Notes: generated by a model from the sequence alone, not told the origin. Numbered from the stretch's first letter, positions 26,387 to 37,465 are shown. The stretch: 64,000 nucleotides of DNA from Novibacillus thermophilus (GCF_002005165.1 NZ_CP019699.1:2976001-3040000); one strand, 5' to 3'. Numbers and translations: made by a program.

Positions 26387-27721
26387 TTAATAATTTTGCA
26401 AGTACTGCTCTCGCTCCCACGGGTGAACTTGCGTGCGAAACATGTCCCATTCAATTTCTTTCGCTTCGAGGAAATGTTTCAGAGCGTGCTCACCTAGAGC
26501 GTCGCAAATAACAGGATTTTGTTTCAATTCCTCTAACGCTTCATGTAATGAGGACGGCAATACTTCAATGCCTTCATTAATCCGATCTGATTCCTCCATC
26601 ATGTAAATGTTGCGATCGATCGGGTCCGGTGCTATCAGCTTATTTTTTATTCCATCCAAGCCGGCTTTTAGCATCACGGCCAACGCTAAATAAGGATTAG
26701 TCGATGGATCGGGGCAGCGCACTTCTACGCGTGTGCTCAGTCCGCGCGAAGCCGGAATGCGGATCAAAGGGCTGCGGTTCTGAAACGACCAGGCAACGTA
26801 AACCGGTGCTTCGTAACCTGGCACCAATCGCTTGTACGAATTGACGAGCGGATTCGTAATCGCCACCCAGGCGCGGGCGTGTTTCAACAACCCGGCGATG
26901 TACTGGCGGGCGATCTCGCTCAACCCGTTCTCGTCATGTTCATCGTAAAAGGCGTTTTCAGAACCGCGGAACAGCGACTGGTGTGTGTGCATCCCGGACC
27001 CGTTCACGCCGTGCAGCGGTTTAGGCATAAAGGTAGCGTGCAACCCGTGGCGCCGGGAAACGTTTCTGACGACGAGTTCGAACAATTGAATGTTGTCAGC
27101 CGTCTGGACGGCATCTGCGTATTGGAAGTCTATCTCGTGCTGACCCGGGGCCACTTCGTGGTGCGAGGCTTCCATTTTAAACCCCATTTGATCCAATGTC
27201 AGCACAATGTCGCGGCGGCAGTTTTCTCCCAAGTCCACTGGGGCCAAGTCGAAGTAGCCGCCTCTGTCGTTCAAATCCAGGGTCGGATTGCCGGATTCAT
27301 CGGTTTTAAACAAGAAAAACTCCGGTTCCGGCCCGACGTTAAACGCCGTAAACCCTAGATCGTTCGCTTCTTTCAACACTTTTTTTAAAATACTGCGCGG
27401 ATCTCCTGCAAACGGTTGGCCGTCCGGTGTGTAAACGTCACATATGAGACCGGCTACTTTTCCTCCGTTCGCATCCCACGGGAAGATGACCCAACTGTTC
27501 GGATCCGGATGTAAATACATATCAGATTCTTCGATGCGCACGAATCCTTCAATAGAAGACCCGTCAAACATTAATTTGTTGTCCAAAGCCTTCGTCAGCT
27601 GACGGCGTGGAATCTCGACGTTTTTAACCCTGCCTAACAAGTCTGTAAACATGAGGCGGATATACCGTACATCGTTTTCTTCCACTGACTTTAAAATGTC
27701 GTCTCGACTCAATTTTCCCAT
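26387..27721 (-). CDS. glnA: glutamine synthetase, type I
   Basis: This 444-residue GS-I alpha enzyme is exactly the length of B. subtilis GlnA. Seen are [14 protein letters not shown] with the Arg of the feedback-inhibited Bacillus type, [41 protein letters not shown] (ATP and metal ligands), and [10 protein letters not shown]-like [15 protein letters not shown] 27721 is used because it follows GGAAGGGAG; an ATG 18 bases upstream overlaps that site. It makes glutamine from glutamate and ammonia. The usual upstream partner glnR is missing here, and no clear GlnR/TnrA dyad was seen in the 66-base upstream gap. Confidence 0.97.
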   Translation of the reverse strand: MGKLSRDDILKSVEENDVRYIRLMFTDLLGRVKNVEIPRRQLTKALDNKLMFDGSSIEGFVRIEESDMYLHPDPNSWVIFPWDANGGKVAGLICDVYTPDGQPFAGDPRSILKKVLKEANDLGFTAFNVGPEPEFFLFKTDESGNPTLDLNDRGGYFDLAPVDLGENCRRDIVLTLDQMGFKMEASHHEVAPGQHEIDFQYADAVQTADNIQLFELVVRNVSRRHGLHATFMPKPLHGVNGSGMHTHQSLFRGSENAFYDEHDENGLSEIARQYIAGLLKHARAWVAITNPLVNSYKRLVPGYEAPVYVAWSFQNRSPLIRIPASRGLSTRVEVRCPDPSTNPYLALAVMLKAGLDGIKNKLIAPDPIDRNIYMMEESDRINEGIEVLPSSLHEALEELKQNPVICDALGEHALKHFLEAKEIEWDMFRTQVHPWEREQYLQNY

Positions 27722-27787
27722 ATACCGGCTCCCTTCCAAAAAATGAATGTATCCTCAAATGCATCACGGAAAACATCAAACAATCCC

Positions 27788-28270
27788 TCATCCAAGGGCA
27801 CGCCACAAGAACCAAACGACGAGGGCGCACATGATCAACCCTTTTACGAGAATTCCTCCCAAAAATCCTGCAATGGTGCCCAAGCCAATTTTAAGTGAGT
27901 CGACAAGCGTTTTTCTCAGCAACCATTCGGTAACGACCACGGCCAGAAACGGCCCGACGATGAGTCCAATAGGTCCCAGGATAAAAGGAAAAATGACAAC
28001 GCCTAATGCAGCACTGACCACTGACCATTTCGAAGCTCCGTATTTTTGCGCACCCATCCCGCTTGCTATGTAATCAACGGCGATGACGACAACTGTGAGA
28101 ATTCCTGCCGTCCACCAGAAAGATGCGGTCAACACGTCACCGTTAATGAAAAAATGGTAGACGAGAAAGCCGGCAAGAAGGAGCAGCGCGTCGGGAAGAA
28201 CCGGCACGACAAGACCAGCAAACCCGAGCAAGAGTAAAACAGCAACAACGATCCACAACAAAACCGTCAC
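27788..28270 (-). CDS. DUF456 family membrane protein
   Basis: This 160-residue, very hydrophobic protein has about four to five membrane segments and Gly-rich helices (GAQKYGASKWSVVSAALG, FILGPIGLIVGPFLAVV) typical of DUF456. GTG 28270 has a perfect GGAGGAGG site seven bases upstream, so the shorter form is preferred over an in-frame start at 28303. It lies 66 bases upstream of glnA on the same strand and may share its transcript. The family has no established function. Confidence 0.8.
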   Translation of the reverse strand: MTVLLWIVVAVLLLLGFAGLVVPVLPDALLLLAGFLVYHFFINGDVLTASFWWTAGILTVVVIAVDYIASGMGAQKYGASKWSVVSAALGVVIFPFILGPIGLIVGPFLAVVVTEWLLRKTLVDSLKIGLGTIAGFLGGILVKGLIMCALVVWFLWRALG

Positions 28271-28509
28271 ACCTTGACCTCCTCCCTCTACTGTCATTTC
28301 CACTACGTCGAATGGACATCACTGCTGAAATGATGTTAATCATTATAACATTTTTAACGTGTGATAAACGATTTTCTGACCCATTTGAGCAGAATAGCCC
28401 TCACCTGTTTCACTATCTAAAGCTGACTACACTTTCGCTAACACATCCAAACGCAGTGCATCCCAAACTTCACCACGAACATTCTCCTCTATTTGGGAAA
28501 TCTTCTTAA

Positions 28510-28662
28510 GTGGAACGTCTCTCCTTCTTTGCAAACGCAACTAAAATATTCCACATGTAGGAGATGAATCGGGTTTCGCCACCTGCAGCCGCAACGCTTG
28601 ACATGATGATCCCGTTCCCCATTTCGACCGTTGCGGGTAGCATTCAACCGGTTCTTTTCATG
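28510..28662 (-). pseudogene. possible short-chain dehydrogenase remnant
   Basis: A minus-strand frame with no long start reads MLPATVEMGNG, then IIMSSVAAAGGETRFISY and a LVAFAKKE stretch. This recalls the 'lP.m.e.GnG.Ii..SSvA...g...Y..sK..lvaf' core of SDR enzymes around the catalytic Ser and Tyr, but key residues are altered and both ends are missing. The remaining part of 28271-28770 shows no gene. The identification is tentative. Confidence 0.25.
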
Positions 28663-28725
28663 GAAACGATATGTATGGAAGTGTTCCACAAAAAAGTGAG
28701 GAGCCTTAACTCCTATCTTTGATTC

Positions 28726-28759
28726 GGACGGGATGACGCAAATTAACGCCTTCCCGTCC
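28726..28759 (-). terminator. hairpin after the OpuAC-like gene
   Basis: GGACGGGA and TCCCGTCC form an eight-base-pair stem 12 bases after the stop codon. There is no T run, so it may be a weak terminator or an mRNA-protecting stem. Confidence 0.5.
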
Positions 28760-28770
28760 TAGAATTACGA

Positions 28771-29691
28771 TTATTCAACAAACCATTCTTCCACTTGATC
28801 CTGATTGTTTTCCACCCACTTGGCAGCCGCTTCTTCCGGCTCCATTCCGTCTTCCATATCAACCATAACTTCGTTCATATCATCGAGAGTCCAGTGGAAG
28901 TTATCTAACACTTTGTAAGCCCCCGGATTGTCATCTTCAAGGCCTTGCCGAACGATTGTATGAATCTCTTCGGTTTCTCCGAACACACCTTGCGGATCCT
29001 CCAAAAACTTCAGATCGAACTTTGCAAATTTCCAGTGTGGAGTCCAACCCGTTACGACAATCCACTCTTCACTGTCGTAATTTCGCTGCAACTCCGACAT
29101 CATACCAGCTTCAGAACTTGTCATTAATTCAAGTTCAAGACCGTACTCGTCCGTCGCTTTTTCCGATCTCTGCATGATGCCGGCTCCAGGTTCAACTCCG
29201 ACAATTTGGTTGTTAAATTTGTCTGCGTTATGGTTCAATTCTTCAATGGAATCAATCGTGACATATTCCGGTACCACAAGGCCGATTTTTGCGCCTTCGG
29301 TGTTCGGCCCTAAATCAACAAGTTGGTCTTTGAACCGTTCATAGTACTCATTATGGGTGATCGGCAGCCAAGCGGCCAGCAACACATCAGCACTTCCATC
29401 CGCTACGCCAGCCCACGACGCGGAAATGGTGGCAGTTGTCAATTCAACCGTAAATCCTCGATCTTCCATTGCTTTCTTAAGTACATGGCTACTGGCGATT
29501 TGGTCAGCCCAGTTATCGTAAACCAACGTTATGGTCCCGTTCCCGTCTTCCGCATCTTGGTCATTGTTGTTATTTGTTTCTTCAGTACTGTTTTCTCCGC
29601 TGTTATCAGTCGCACCTCCACAAGCTGCCAACACCATGCCCATCGTCACAATAAATGCTAAACTGATTAGAGTGCCTTTACGCAAAAACAA
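28771..29691 (-). CDS. glycine betaine-type substrate-binding lipoprotein (OpuAC family), orphan
   Basis: A 306-residue precursor has a lipoprotein signal ending in LAACGG and a long acidic Asn/Glu/Asp linker. The mature OpuAC domain has VYDNWADQIASSHVLKKAME, SWAGVADGSADVLLAAW, VEPGAGIMQRSEKA and TGWTPHWKFAKFDL. Trp residues of this type form the cage that binds quaternary amines. No OpuAA ATPase or OpuAB permease gene is in the window, so the partners are elsewhere or lost. An upstream 8-bp dyad may be its operator. The gene is intact although it lies in a decaying island. Its ligand could be betaine or another compatible solute. Confidence 0.87.
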   Translation of the reverse strand: MFLRKGTLISLAFIVTMGMVLAACGGATDNSGENSTEETNNNNDQDAEDGNGTITLVYDNWADQIASSHVLKKAMEDRGFTVELTTATISASWAGVADGSADVLLAAWLPITHNEYYERFKDQLVDLGPNTEGAKIGLVVPEYVTIDSIEELNHNADKFNNQIVGVEPGAGIMQRSEKATDEYGLELELMTSSEAGMMSELQRNYDSEEWIVVTGWTPHWKFAKFDLKFLEDPQGVFGETEEIHTIVRQGLEDDNPGAYKVLDNFHWTLDDMNEVMVDMEDGMEPEEAAAKWVENNQDQVEEWFVE

Positions 29692-29717
29692 TCAACTCCT
29701 CATATCCTTATACCCTA

Positions 29718-29746
29718 TTGTGTTCACAAGTGCTGTTAGAACACAA
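29718..29746. repeat. 8-bp inverted repeat upstream of the OpuAC-like gene
   Basis: TTGTGTTC and GAACACAA are separated by 13 bases, 27 bases before the lipoprotein start. The dyad is in a promoter-proximal position and could bind a repressor. The regulator is unknown. Confidence 0.4.
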
Positions 29747-29889
29747 ACAGCAAAAACAGGAGTGAAACGTGTTGTAGCTATTTGTGTATCCAGTCACCAT
29801 TCCTGACTTACGGAATTCGTGGAGATCTTGTCCATTGCTAATCTATGCGTGTTTTACCAAGCATCAGCTGAAAAGTGAGGAAGACTTTA

Positions 29890-30943
<1,054 letters not shown>

Positions 30944-30999
30944 GCAACTAATCTGCAACGCTCCTCTACAATTCCATTCCACCATTCATTCGACACAGT

Positions 31000-31281
31000 T
31001 CAAAATTGAAATTTATGTCCAACAACGTCGAGTTCCTGATTTTCAGTATTTCCACGAAATTGACCTGGTGAAAGTCCTGTATTTCGTTTAAACGCGTTAT
31101 AAAAGCTAGAGGTGCTTTGATACCCTATTTGATAACCGATCTCCGTACAATTAATGACCGTCGTTAAGAGACGACTAACTCCTACCTTCGGTGCAATTTC
31201 ATGTAAAGACATGTTTTGAACATAATTATTTTTTATCAACCACATAGTATCATCCAAAACAGATTCAAACGGGTCGTACAT
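31000..31281 (-). pseudogene. truncated AraC-family regulator remnant
   Basis: The 93-residue reading contains both edges of an AraC DNA-binding domain: MSLHEIAPKVGVSR (first HTH) and EIGYQIGYQSTSSFYNAF plus NTGLSPGQFRGN (second HTH and end). About 28 residues that should join the two helix-turn-helices are missing, and there is no ligand domain. An internal deletion of a formerly larger gene is the simplest reading. It should not bind DNA normally. Confidence 0.7.
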
Positions 31282-31344
31282 TTTTATATTTAGATCCGGT
31301 CGGCATCTTTTGCATGGCTTCTTTATTGTTGCGCTTTAATTCGT

Positions 31345-31881
31345 TTAATATCCACCGCCTTTAGCAGCCATGGCATCTGCTTTCGTTTCATGAACTGTAC
31401 CAAATGGATGCTCAGGCGGCGCATATATCGAGTAAAGCTTAAGCGGCCTGCTTCCGGTATTGATAATATTGTGCCATTTTCCAGCAGGAACCACAATCGC
31501 ATAATCGTCGCCTACCCATTCTTCAAAATCTAAATGATCCTTCGTATCCCCCATTTTTACTAACCCCTGCCCCTCTTCAATGCGTAAAAATTGATCAACA
31601 TGGGGGTGAACTTCTAAACCGATGTCTTCCCCAACATCGATACTCATTAACGTCACTTGCAAATGCTTTCCAGTCCACAAAGCTGTGCGGAATGTGTTGT
31701 TTTGCTTCGCAGCCTCGTCAATATTCACGACAAACGGTTGAGATCCATAATCCCTTAAAGGAATTCTGCGACGCATTGTCTCACGAGGAATGTTCCAACA
31801 AGGGCGCCGTCCTCTCCAGTCATACGTTGGAACAAAATAACAGTAGTGGGGAAGTGGATGCGGGTGAGATAAGTGGTACAT
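31345..31881 (-). CDS. cupin domain protein
   Basis: A 178-residue single-domain cupin has motif 1 with HPHVDQFLRIEEGQG and motif 2 with PAGKWHNIINTG, giving the usual metal-binding His and Glu set. An N-terminal extension rich in His, Pro and Tyr (YHLSHPHPLPHYCYF) precedes it. ATG 31881 is better spaced from AAGGGA than the ATG at 31890. It is intact and lies between the decayed AraC gene and ynbB. The substrate is unknown; similar Bacillus proteins are small uncharacterised cupins. Confidence 0.8.
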   Translation of the reverse strand: MYHLSHPHPLPHYCYFVPTYDWRGRRPCWNIPRETMRRRIPLRDYGSQPFVVNIDEAAKQNNTFRTALWTGKHLQVTLMSIDVGEDIGLEVHPHVDQFLRIEEGQGLVKMGDTKDHLDFEEWVGDDYAIVVPAGKWHNIINTGSRPLKLYSIYAPPEHPFGTVHETKADAMAAKGGGY

Positions 31882-32086
31882 TTTTGTCATTCCCTTCTCA
31901 CAGAACTGTTAGATATTTTATGCACTCGTCTAGGGTCATGTGCCGTTTGAAACGAACATCGACGCATGCCCAATCCTGTTCCGCTTTCTAACCCGCATCC
32001 TGTGATCGAGGTCAGGTCGGGGCTCGGTACAATGTTTTTCGTTTTGGTACGGAAGAATCAATGTTCTAACACGATATGCGTAGCGC

Positions 32087-33340
32087 TTAAAGCAACAACC
32101 CGGTAGACATCATTCTGTCCAGCGCAGAGATGAGGGCAATTTTGACGTGGGAGTAGGTCAGTCCGCCTTGCATAAAACCGGTGTACGGCGGTCTGAGGGG
32201 CCCGTCTGCGGACAACTCAATGCTCGCCCCTTGCACAAACGTTCCAGCCGCCATAATGACCGGGACTTCGTAACCGGGCATTGGACCGGGTTCCGGCAAG
32301 ACGCGGGAGTCGACGGGTGAGGCGGCTTGAATCCCTTGACAAAAGGCGATGAGAAGTTCCGGAGACTCAAAATCGATTTGTTGAATCACATCGGTCCGGT
32401 CCTCATTCCACTTCGGACTCGTGCGAAATCCGAGTTCTTCCAAGACGGAAGCGGCCAGGACAGCGCCTTTCAGCGCTTCGCCGACGACGTGCGGCGCGAC
32501 AAAAAAACCTTGGAAGTAGTCCCGCGTGTACCCGTACATCGCTCCGCCTTCCGTGCTGACACCCGGGGCCGTCAGGCGCCCGCCCACTTGTTCCAACAGT
32601 GACTCCTTCCCAACGATGTAACCGCCCGATTTGGCGAAACCGCCGCCAGGATTTTTAATCAGGGAACCAGCCATAATGTCGACACCGTGCTCCGTCGGCT
32701 CCGCCGTCTCCACAAACTCGCCGTAGCAGTTGTCGACAAAGACGACCACATCTCGTTTGATCCCCTTTACGAATTGCACCATGTCCGCAATCTCTTGAAC
32801 CGTAAATGACGGACGTCTGCTGTAACCGCGGGACCGCTGAATGGCGACGCATTTCGTCTTGTCGTCCAATCGGCTCGCAATGCGCTCCCAGTCGGGGGCG
32901 TTATGTTTGAGGGGAACGTGTTCATAGCCGATGTTGAAGTCGGCTAACGAACCGTTTCCCCCGCCGTGTGACCCGATGACGTCCTCCAGTGTGTCATACG
33001 GCTTGCCTGTAATGTACAACAGCTTATCCCCCGGTCGCAAAATGCCGAACAGGCAAGCTGCAATGGCATGCGTTCCTGACGTAATGTGAGGGCGGACGAT
33101 AGCGGCTTCCGTGTGAAACACACGGGCGTACACCGCCTCCAAAGCATCCCGCCCGCTGTCGTCGTAACCGTAACCGGTCGATTCATGAAAATGATGCTCC
33201 TGCACGTTCGCGTCTTGAAACGCTTGGAGAACGCGCTTTTGATTGTATTCCACCCGTTCTGCAATTCGCAGATAAACCGGCTGTAGTCGCTGTTCCGCCT
33301 CGTTCACGAGTCGGGTGAGTGCTGCGCGCGATCGTTCCAT
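32087..33340 (-). CDS. ynbB: YnbB, PLP-dependent methionine gamma-lyase-like protein (EF-P modification-linked)
   Basis: This 417-residue PLP enzyme belongs to the family once called aluminium-resistance proteins. The PLP Lys lies in SLIKNPGGGFAKSGGY, with the N-terminal GYGYDDSGRD and IVRPHITSGTHAIA. B. subtilis YnbB is 421 residues and is one of the genes genetically linked to EF-P 5-aminopentanol modification, like ymfI, ymfH and ymfF further along this window. ATG 33340 follows AGAAGGAG. In B. subtilis hflX (ynbA) lies between ynbB and spoVK; here a DNA methyltransferase takes that place. Confidence 0.9.
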   Translation of the reverse strand: MERSRAALTRLVNEAEQRLQPVYLRIAERVEYNQKRVLQAFQDANVQEHHFHESTGYGYDDSGRDALEAVYARVFHTEAAIVRPHITSGTHAIAACLFGILRPGDKLLYITGKPYDTLEDVIGSHGGGNGSLADFNIGYEHVPLKHNAPDWERIASRLDDKTKCVAIQRSRGYSRRPSFTVQEIADMVQFVKGIKRDVVVFVDNCYGEFVETAEPTEHGVDIMAGSLIKNPGGGFAKSGGYIVGKESLLEQVGGRLTAPGVSTEGGAMYGYTRDYFQGFFVAPHVVGEALKGAVLAASVLEELGFRTSPKWNEDRTDVIQQIDFESPELLIAFCQGIQAASPVDSRVLPEPGPMPGYEVPVIMAAGTFVQGASIELSADGPLRPPYTGFMQGGLTYSHVKIALISALDRMMSTGLLL

Positions 33341-33395
33341 ACGTGTCTCCTTCTACTAAAAAATCTGACGGTACTCGTATGCCACTCCCTGTCCT

Positions 33396-34223
33396 CTACT
33401 TCCGGGGCTTACGTCCCCTTTCCCAGAACACTTTTTCCTCCGGGAGGCTGGCCGGCTTGGTCTGAAGGGGGTCTTGACCGTATTTGATGTGATGCGCGAT
33501 GCGCTCTGCCGACGTGTCCACCGCCTTGCGAGAAATGTCGCAGCCAATGAAGTGACAGTTGTGCTTTATCGCGGCAATGGCGGAACTGCCGCTGCCCACA
33601 AAAGGGTCACAAACGGTGAAATTCTCCTGTGCGCTGGCGTACAGCATCGCTTGAAACAGTTCGACCGGTTTTTGTGTCGGATAGCGGGCGTTGTGGATGC
33701 GTTTAAACCGCCACACATCAGGAAAAGAGCGGTGGCGGATGTTGCGATTGTTCCCGTTGGTGGCAAAGATGATGAACTCGTGCCTTCTCCGAAAGTAGTG
33801 CCCCATCCCCATGTTCACTTTATCCCACGTAATGACGTTTTTGACATCAAAGTACAATCTGACTAAATGACCGAGGGACAAAAGGGAGAAGGAATCGAAC
33901 ATAATGTACAGATGGCCTGTCTCCTTTTTTAACACACGCCTACATTCTTTTAAAAACCGAACGTAATTCTCTTCACTGTCCTCAAACTCGGTGAACCACT
34001 TTCCTTCTGCCGTCCCCTTGTCTTTATACTGGCCGACGATTCGCCCGTGCCCGAGCTGTAATTGGCTGTTCATGCCCGAATAGGCCGGGTCCGTGACGAT
34101 GACGTCGACGGAGGCGTCGTCGAGCAATTGCAAAAAACGGATACAGTCTTCCTGCACAATGTGTATACGACGACCGCCGCCGTAAGAAAAGTGTCTCGTT
34201 TCCGTCGATAGGGATACATCCAT
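33396..34223 (-). CDS. orphan DNA methyltransferase (N6-adenine or N4-cytosine, beta class)
   Basis: This 275-residue methyltransferase has the catalytic motif DPAY at about residue 46 and the SAM-binding motif DPFVGSGSSAIAAI near the C-terminal third. That order (motif IV before motif I) defines the beta class. RYPTQKPVELFQAML is a typical flanking stretch. No endonuclease gene is adjacent, so it is a solitary modification enzyme or the remainder of a restriction system. It occupies the usual position of hflX between ynbB and spoVK, indicating insertion. ATG 34223 follows GAAGGAG. The recognition sequence is unknown. Confidence 0.88.
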   Translation of the reverse strand: MDVSLSTETRHFSYGGGRRIHIVQEDCIRFLQLLDDASVDVIVTDPAYSGMNSQLQLGHGRIVGQYKDKGTAEGKWFTEFEDSEENYVRFLKECRRVLKKETGHLYIMFDSFSLLSLGHLVRLYFDVKNVITWDKVNMGMGHYFRRRHEFIIFATNGNNRNIRHRSFPDVWRFKRIHNARYPTQKPVELFQAMLYASAQENFTVCDPFVGSGSSAIAAIKHNCHFIGCDISRKAVDTSAERIAHHIKYGQDPLQTKPASLPEEKVFWERGRKPRK

Positions 34224-34285
34224 CCAGTTTTTCTCCTTCGCTCCTGAACCGTTTTACAAAAGAAACCGCCATTTGGCGGCAAAGG

Positions 34286-35263
34286 TTAACCGAGGTACGG
34301 GCGATCGCTTGAAAACTCAAAGTCTTGAGCTTCGATTTGCATCAGTTGCTCCCGCGTCGGCTGAGGCATCTGGAAAAGGCGGCAAGCCTGACGGCGGATC
34401 GCCTTTTCCACCACGTTTCGAACTTCCCGCGCATTGCCGAAGGTGTGCCGGAACGGACTGCTGTCCTTTTTTAACAAGAACTCCCGCAACTTTTGCTTAG
34501 CTTGCGGGGCCAGGCAATACTGTCGTTCCTTAAGCATGGAATCGGCAATTTCCAACAGTTCGTTCACGGTGTAGTCGGGAAAAGACATTTGAATCGGGAA
34601 ACGTGACGGCAACCCCGGATTGGAAGACAGGAAATATTCCATTTCCTGCGGGTAGCCCGCGAGTATTAAGATAAACTCGTTTTTGTAATCTTCCATGGCT
34701 TTCACGAGGGTGTCAACGGCTTCTCGGCCAAAGTCTTTTTCACCCCCCCGGGCGAGGGAGTAAGCTTCATCGATGAACAGTATGCCGCCCATCGCCTTTT
34801 TCACCCACTCCCGCGTCCGCTGTGCGGTGTGGCCGATGTATTCACCGACGAGGTCGGCACGCTCCACTTCAATCAAATGCCCTTCTGACAACACACCCAT
34901 CTCGCGGAACAAACGTCCGAGAATGCGTGCGACTGTCGTTTTTCCCGTACCTGGATTGCCCTTGAACACCATGTGCAACATTTGATGTTCGCTGGGCAAA
35001 CCGACCAGCTCTCTCTGTCTGCCTATTTTTAATAACGCGTATATCTCGTACACAACGTGTTTAATGTTTTTTAACCCGACGAGGCGATTTAACTCGCCCA
35101 AACAGGTTTGGAGGATGTGATCTTCCTTCGGGACGTGGTGTGTGTCCGTCAACGATGTAGCGACAGCAGCATCGTCCCGATGTGTCACCATTTTTGCTCC
35201 CTCGGATTGCTGCAACACGACTTGAATCCGATGCTGCTCACGTGTAATCACCCGCTGTGTCAC
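34286..35263 (-). CDS. spoVK: stage V sporulation protein K, AAA ATPase
   Basis: A 325-residue CbxX/CfqX-type AAA ATPase has Walker A GNPGTGKTT, Walker B ILFIDEAYSL, pore-loop EYIGHTA, sensor-1 ILAGYPQEM and an arginine region LPSRFPIQMSFPDY. B. subtilis SpoVK is 322 residues and is needed for spore maturation in the mother cell. GTG 35263 is chosen, since GGGAGGTG is eight bases upstream. The neighbours hfq and miaA follow the B. subtilis direction, but the genes that separate spoVK and hfq there are missing. Confidence 0.93.
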   Translation of the reverse strand: MTQRVITREQHRIQVVLQQSEGAKMVTHRDDAAVATSLTDTHHVPKEDHILQTCLGELNRLVGLKNIKHVVYEIYALLKIGRQRELVGLPSEHQMLHMVFKGNPGTGKTTVARILGRLFREMGVLSEGHLIEVERADLVGEYIGHTAQRTREWVKKAMGGILFIDEAYSLARGGEKDFGREAVDTLVKAMEDYKNEFILILAGYPQEMEYFLSSNPGLPSRFPIQMSFPDYTVNELLEIADSMLKERQYCLAPQAKQKLREFLLKKDSSPFRHTFGNAREVRNVVEKAIRRQACRLFQMPQPTREQLMQIEAQDFEFSSDRPYLG

Positions 35264-35336
35264 GTGGTGTTCACCTCCCAATATGGACTTCACCTTACTA
35301 TACGCAAGAGCCCAAAAGGAGGTGACGCCTTAACGC

Positions 35337-35576
35337 CTACTCGTCGCTGCTATCTTCTTGCACCAGTGACACCGGGCGACTCGGTGTAAATGTGGAGATG
35401 GCGTGTTTATAAATCATTTGTTGTTTGCCTTCGCTCTCAATCACGACGGTAAAATTGTCAAACCCTCTTATAATCCCTCGCATTTGAAATCCGTTCACTA
35501 AGTGAATAATGACCGGAACAGATTCTTTTCGGATTTGGTTCAAAAACGTGTCCTGAATGTTAATCGACTGTTTCAA
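35337..35576 (-). CDS. hfq: RNA chaperone Hfq
   Basis: A 79-residue Sm-like protein has [11 protein letters not shown], the Sm1 motif with VNGFQMRG and GFDNFTV, and the Sm2 signature with YKHAIST. It forms a hexamer that binds U- and A-rich RNA. The start is an unusual TTG at 35576, fixed by a perfect AGGAGG eight bases upstream and by the conserved N-terminus. It is directly downstream of miaA, as in most bacteria. Confidence 0.96.
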   Translation of the reverse strand: MKQSINIQDTFLNQIRKESVPVIIHLVNGFQMRGIIRGFDNFTVVIESEGKQQMIYKHAISTFTPSRPVSLVQEDSSDE

Positions 35577-35617
35577 GGTGAGAACCTCCTATGTATCTTT
35601 ATGTTTGGTCTACCATT

Positions 35618-36567
35618 CTATTCTGCACGACCTGTCAACTTTCCTGCAACAAAATGGCTAATGTCTTCCACTTTCTTTCCACGTTCCGCTTCGTTTGTCA
35701 TATCCCACCAGCAAATCTCGCTTATTCGCCGGAACCAGGACAACTGTCTTTTGGCAAAGCGGCGGGTGTTCCTCTTGATATGATATACCGCCTCTTCTAG
35801 ACTCCACACCCCTTCCAATGCCATCATAATTTCTTTATACCCTAAACCTTGCATGGATACAAGGTCTAACGTGTAACCTTTTTGTTTCAGTTTCCGAACT
35901 TCTTCTACCATTCCTTGTTCTACCATCTGATCCACACGCTGGTTGATCCGTTCGTACAAGACGCCTCGCTCCATCGTGAGCCCGATCCATACGATGTCGT
36001 ACGGCGATTCACGTTTTTGCTCCCGGTGAATTTCGGTCATCGTTTTGCCCGTCCGTTCCACAATTTCCAAAGCGCGAATCATACGGCGGACGTCGTTCGG
36101 GTGCAAGCGGTCCGCCGACTCCGGATCGACCCGCTTTAAAGCGTCGTGCAACGCTCGACGACCGTGCTGTTCTGCATACTTTCGCCATCGGGCGCGAATC
36201 TTTTCATCAGCCTCTGCCTCAGAAAACTGGTAGCCGTGCGTTACCGACTGTATGTACAGCCCCGTTCCCCCACGAGAATCGGGAGCCGCCCCCGACTCGC
36301 AATGTCCTCAATCGCTTGCTTGGCGCGCGCCTGAAACTCGGCGACAGAGAACGGGTAGTCCGGATCGACGATGTCAATGAGGTGATGGGGCACTTCCTGC
36401 CGTTCAGCACGTGATACTTTCGCCGTTCCGATGTCCATCCCCCGGTACACTTGCATCGAATCTCCGGACACGATTTCGCCGTCAAACTGTTTGGCGAGAA
36501 CGAGACTCAACGCTGTTTTACCCACTGCTGTCGGTCCAACGATGACGAGTAGTTTATGTTTCTCCAT
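35618..36567 (-). pseudogene. miaA: tRNA dimethylallyltransferase MiaA with a one-base frameshift
   Basis: The N-terminal reading has the P-loop [28 protein letters not shown] and [10 protein letters not shown], then slips at LPILVG. The other frame continues with [29 protein letters not shown] and YAKRQLSWFR-like FAKRQLSWFRR, to give about 316 residues. One additional C in the CCCCC at 36267-36271 (plus strand) restores the frame through the conserved GGTGLYI. MiaA adds the isopentenyl group to A37 of tRNA, which MiaB (44895-46370) then thiolates. A conserved housekeeping gene broken in a homopolymer is probably a sequence error. Confidence 0.9.
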
Positions 36568-37375
36568 CAGAATCCCCTAGTTCGATAATGCCGTAAGATA
36601 CCCTGTTCCGTCTCTCCTTTTTCACTTCAAAACCGAGGCGGGCAAATTCTTCACTTCCCACTTTTTCTTTCAACACCACCCGTTTGCGCGCTACGCGGCA
36701 CGCTTCTGCCACTGCCCATTTCGAGATGGGACGTCGATTCGCTAGAGTTCTCAACGGCTTCATGTGTTGAGAGCGCTCGTCACTTGTTCGGAACATCGGG
36801 TCAAAGTACACGATGTCAAACGCGTTATCGGGGCAATGGCTTAAATACGTCAAGTGATCCGTATGATGCACCCGAATCTTGCGCATCGCCTGTCGTACTT
36901 CCGCTTCTTCTACCGGAAAATGCCTCAGGCCGTATTCCACGAGAGCCGCAATTCGCCGGTCACTCTCCAAGCCGATCACTTTTCCGCTCTTTCCGACAAT
37001 GTGTGCCGCCGTTATCGCATCAGCTCCAAACCCGAGCGTCGTGTCGAGGAACGCATCCCCTGCTTTAAGCCCGGCCACGCTTTTTAATACGTCGGTGTCT
37101 CCTCTCATTAACCGCTTAATCCGCACGACAGCTAAGCTGGGGTGAAAATTGAACGTTGCACGCTGTCCGACCCAGCGTCCCCCTTCCTGTGACAACACGA
37201 TGATTTGATCGGCTCTGTACCGTTTCCTCAACTCGTTGATCGATTGGTCTGCGCGTTGAACGTAAGGCCAGCCCCATTTGTGTGCAAAAGCCCGGGCCTC
37301 AGCTTCTAACGCGGCTGTCACCCGATACGACGTGGTGACGATGATGACATCTCCGATATTCCCATTATTACCCAT
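36554..37375 (-). CDS. class I SAM-dependent methyltransferase, RsmJ-like (DUF548)
   Basis: This 273-residue protein has the SAM-binding loop [16 protein letters not shown] (about residues 113-128), the acidic residue in VIGLESDRR and the catalytic-type YFDPMF. The family resembles the 16S rRNA methyltransferase RsmJ, and an N-terminal domain of about 90 residues precedes it. It overlaps the miaA start by 14 bases. The start is uncertain: ATG 37375 or TTG 37381, both without a good binding site. The target nucleotide is not established for the Bacillales members. Confidence 0.75.
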   Translation of the reverse strand: MGNNGNIGDVIIVTTSYRVTAALEAEARAFAHKWGWPYVQRADQSINELRKRYRADQIIVLSQEGGRWVGQRATFNFHPSLAVVRIKRLMRGDTDVLKSVAGLKAGDAFLDTTLGFGADAITAAHIVGKSGKVIGLESDRRIAALVEYGLRHFPVEEAEVRQAMRKIRVHHTDHLTYLSHCPDNAFDIVYFDPMFRTSDERSQHMKPLRTLANRRPISKWAVAEACRVARKRVVLKEKVGSEEFARLGFEVKKERRNRVSYGIIELGDSDGET

Positions 37376-37465
37376 TGTCAACAGTTTTTAAAACGCCTCC
37401 GGGTCGCGACCTAGACTTCGTTTGCTAAAGGTACGGTACGTTACGCGTTTTCCAGTGGGCATGGT

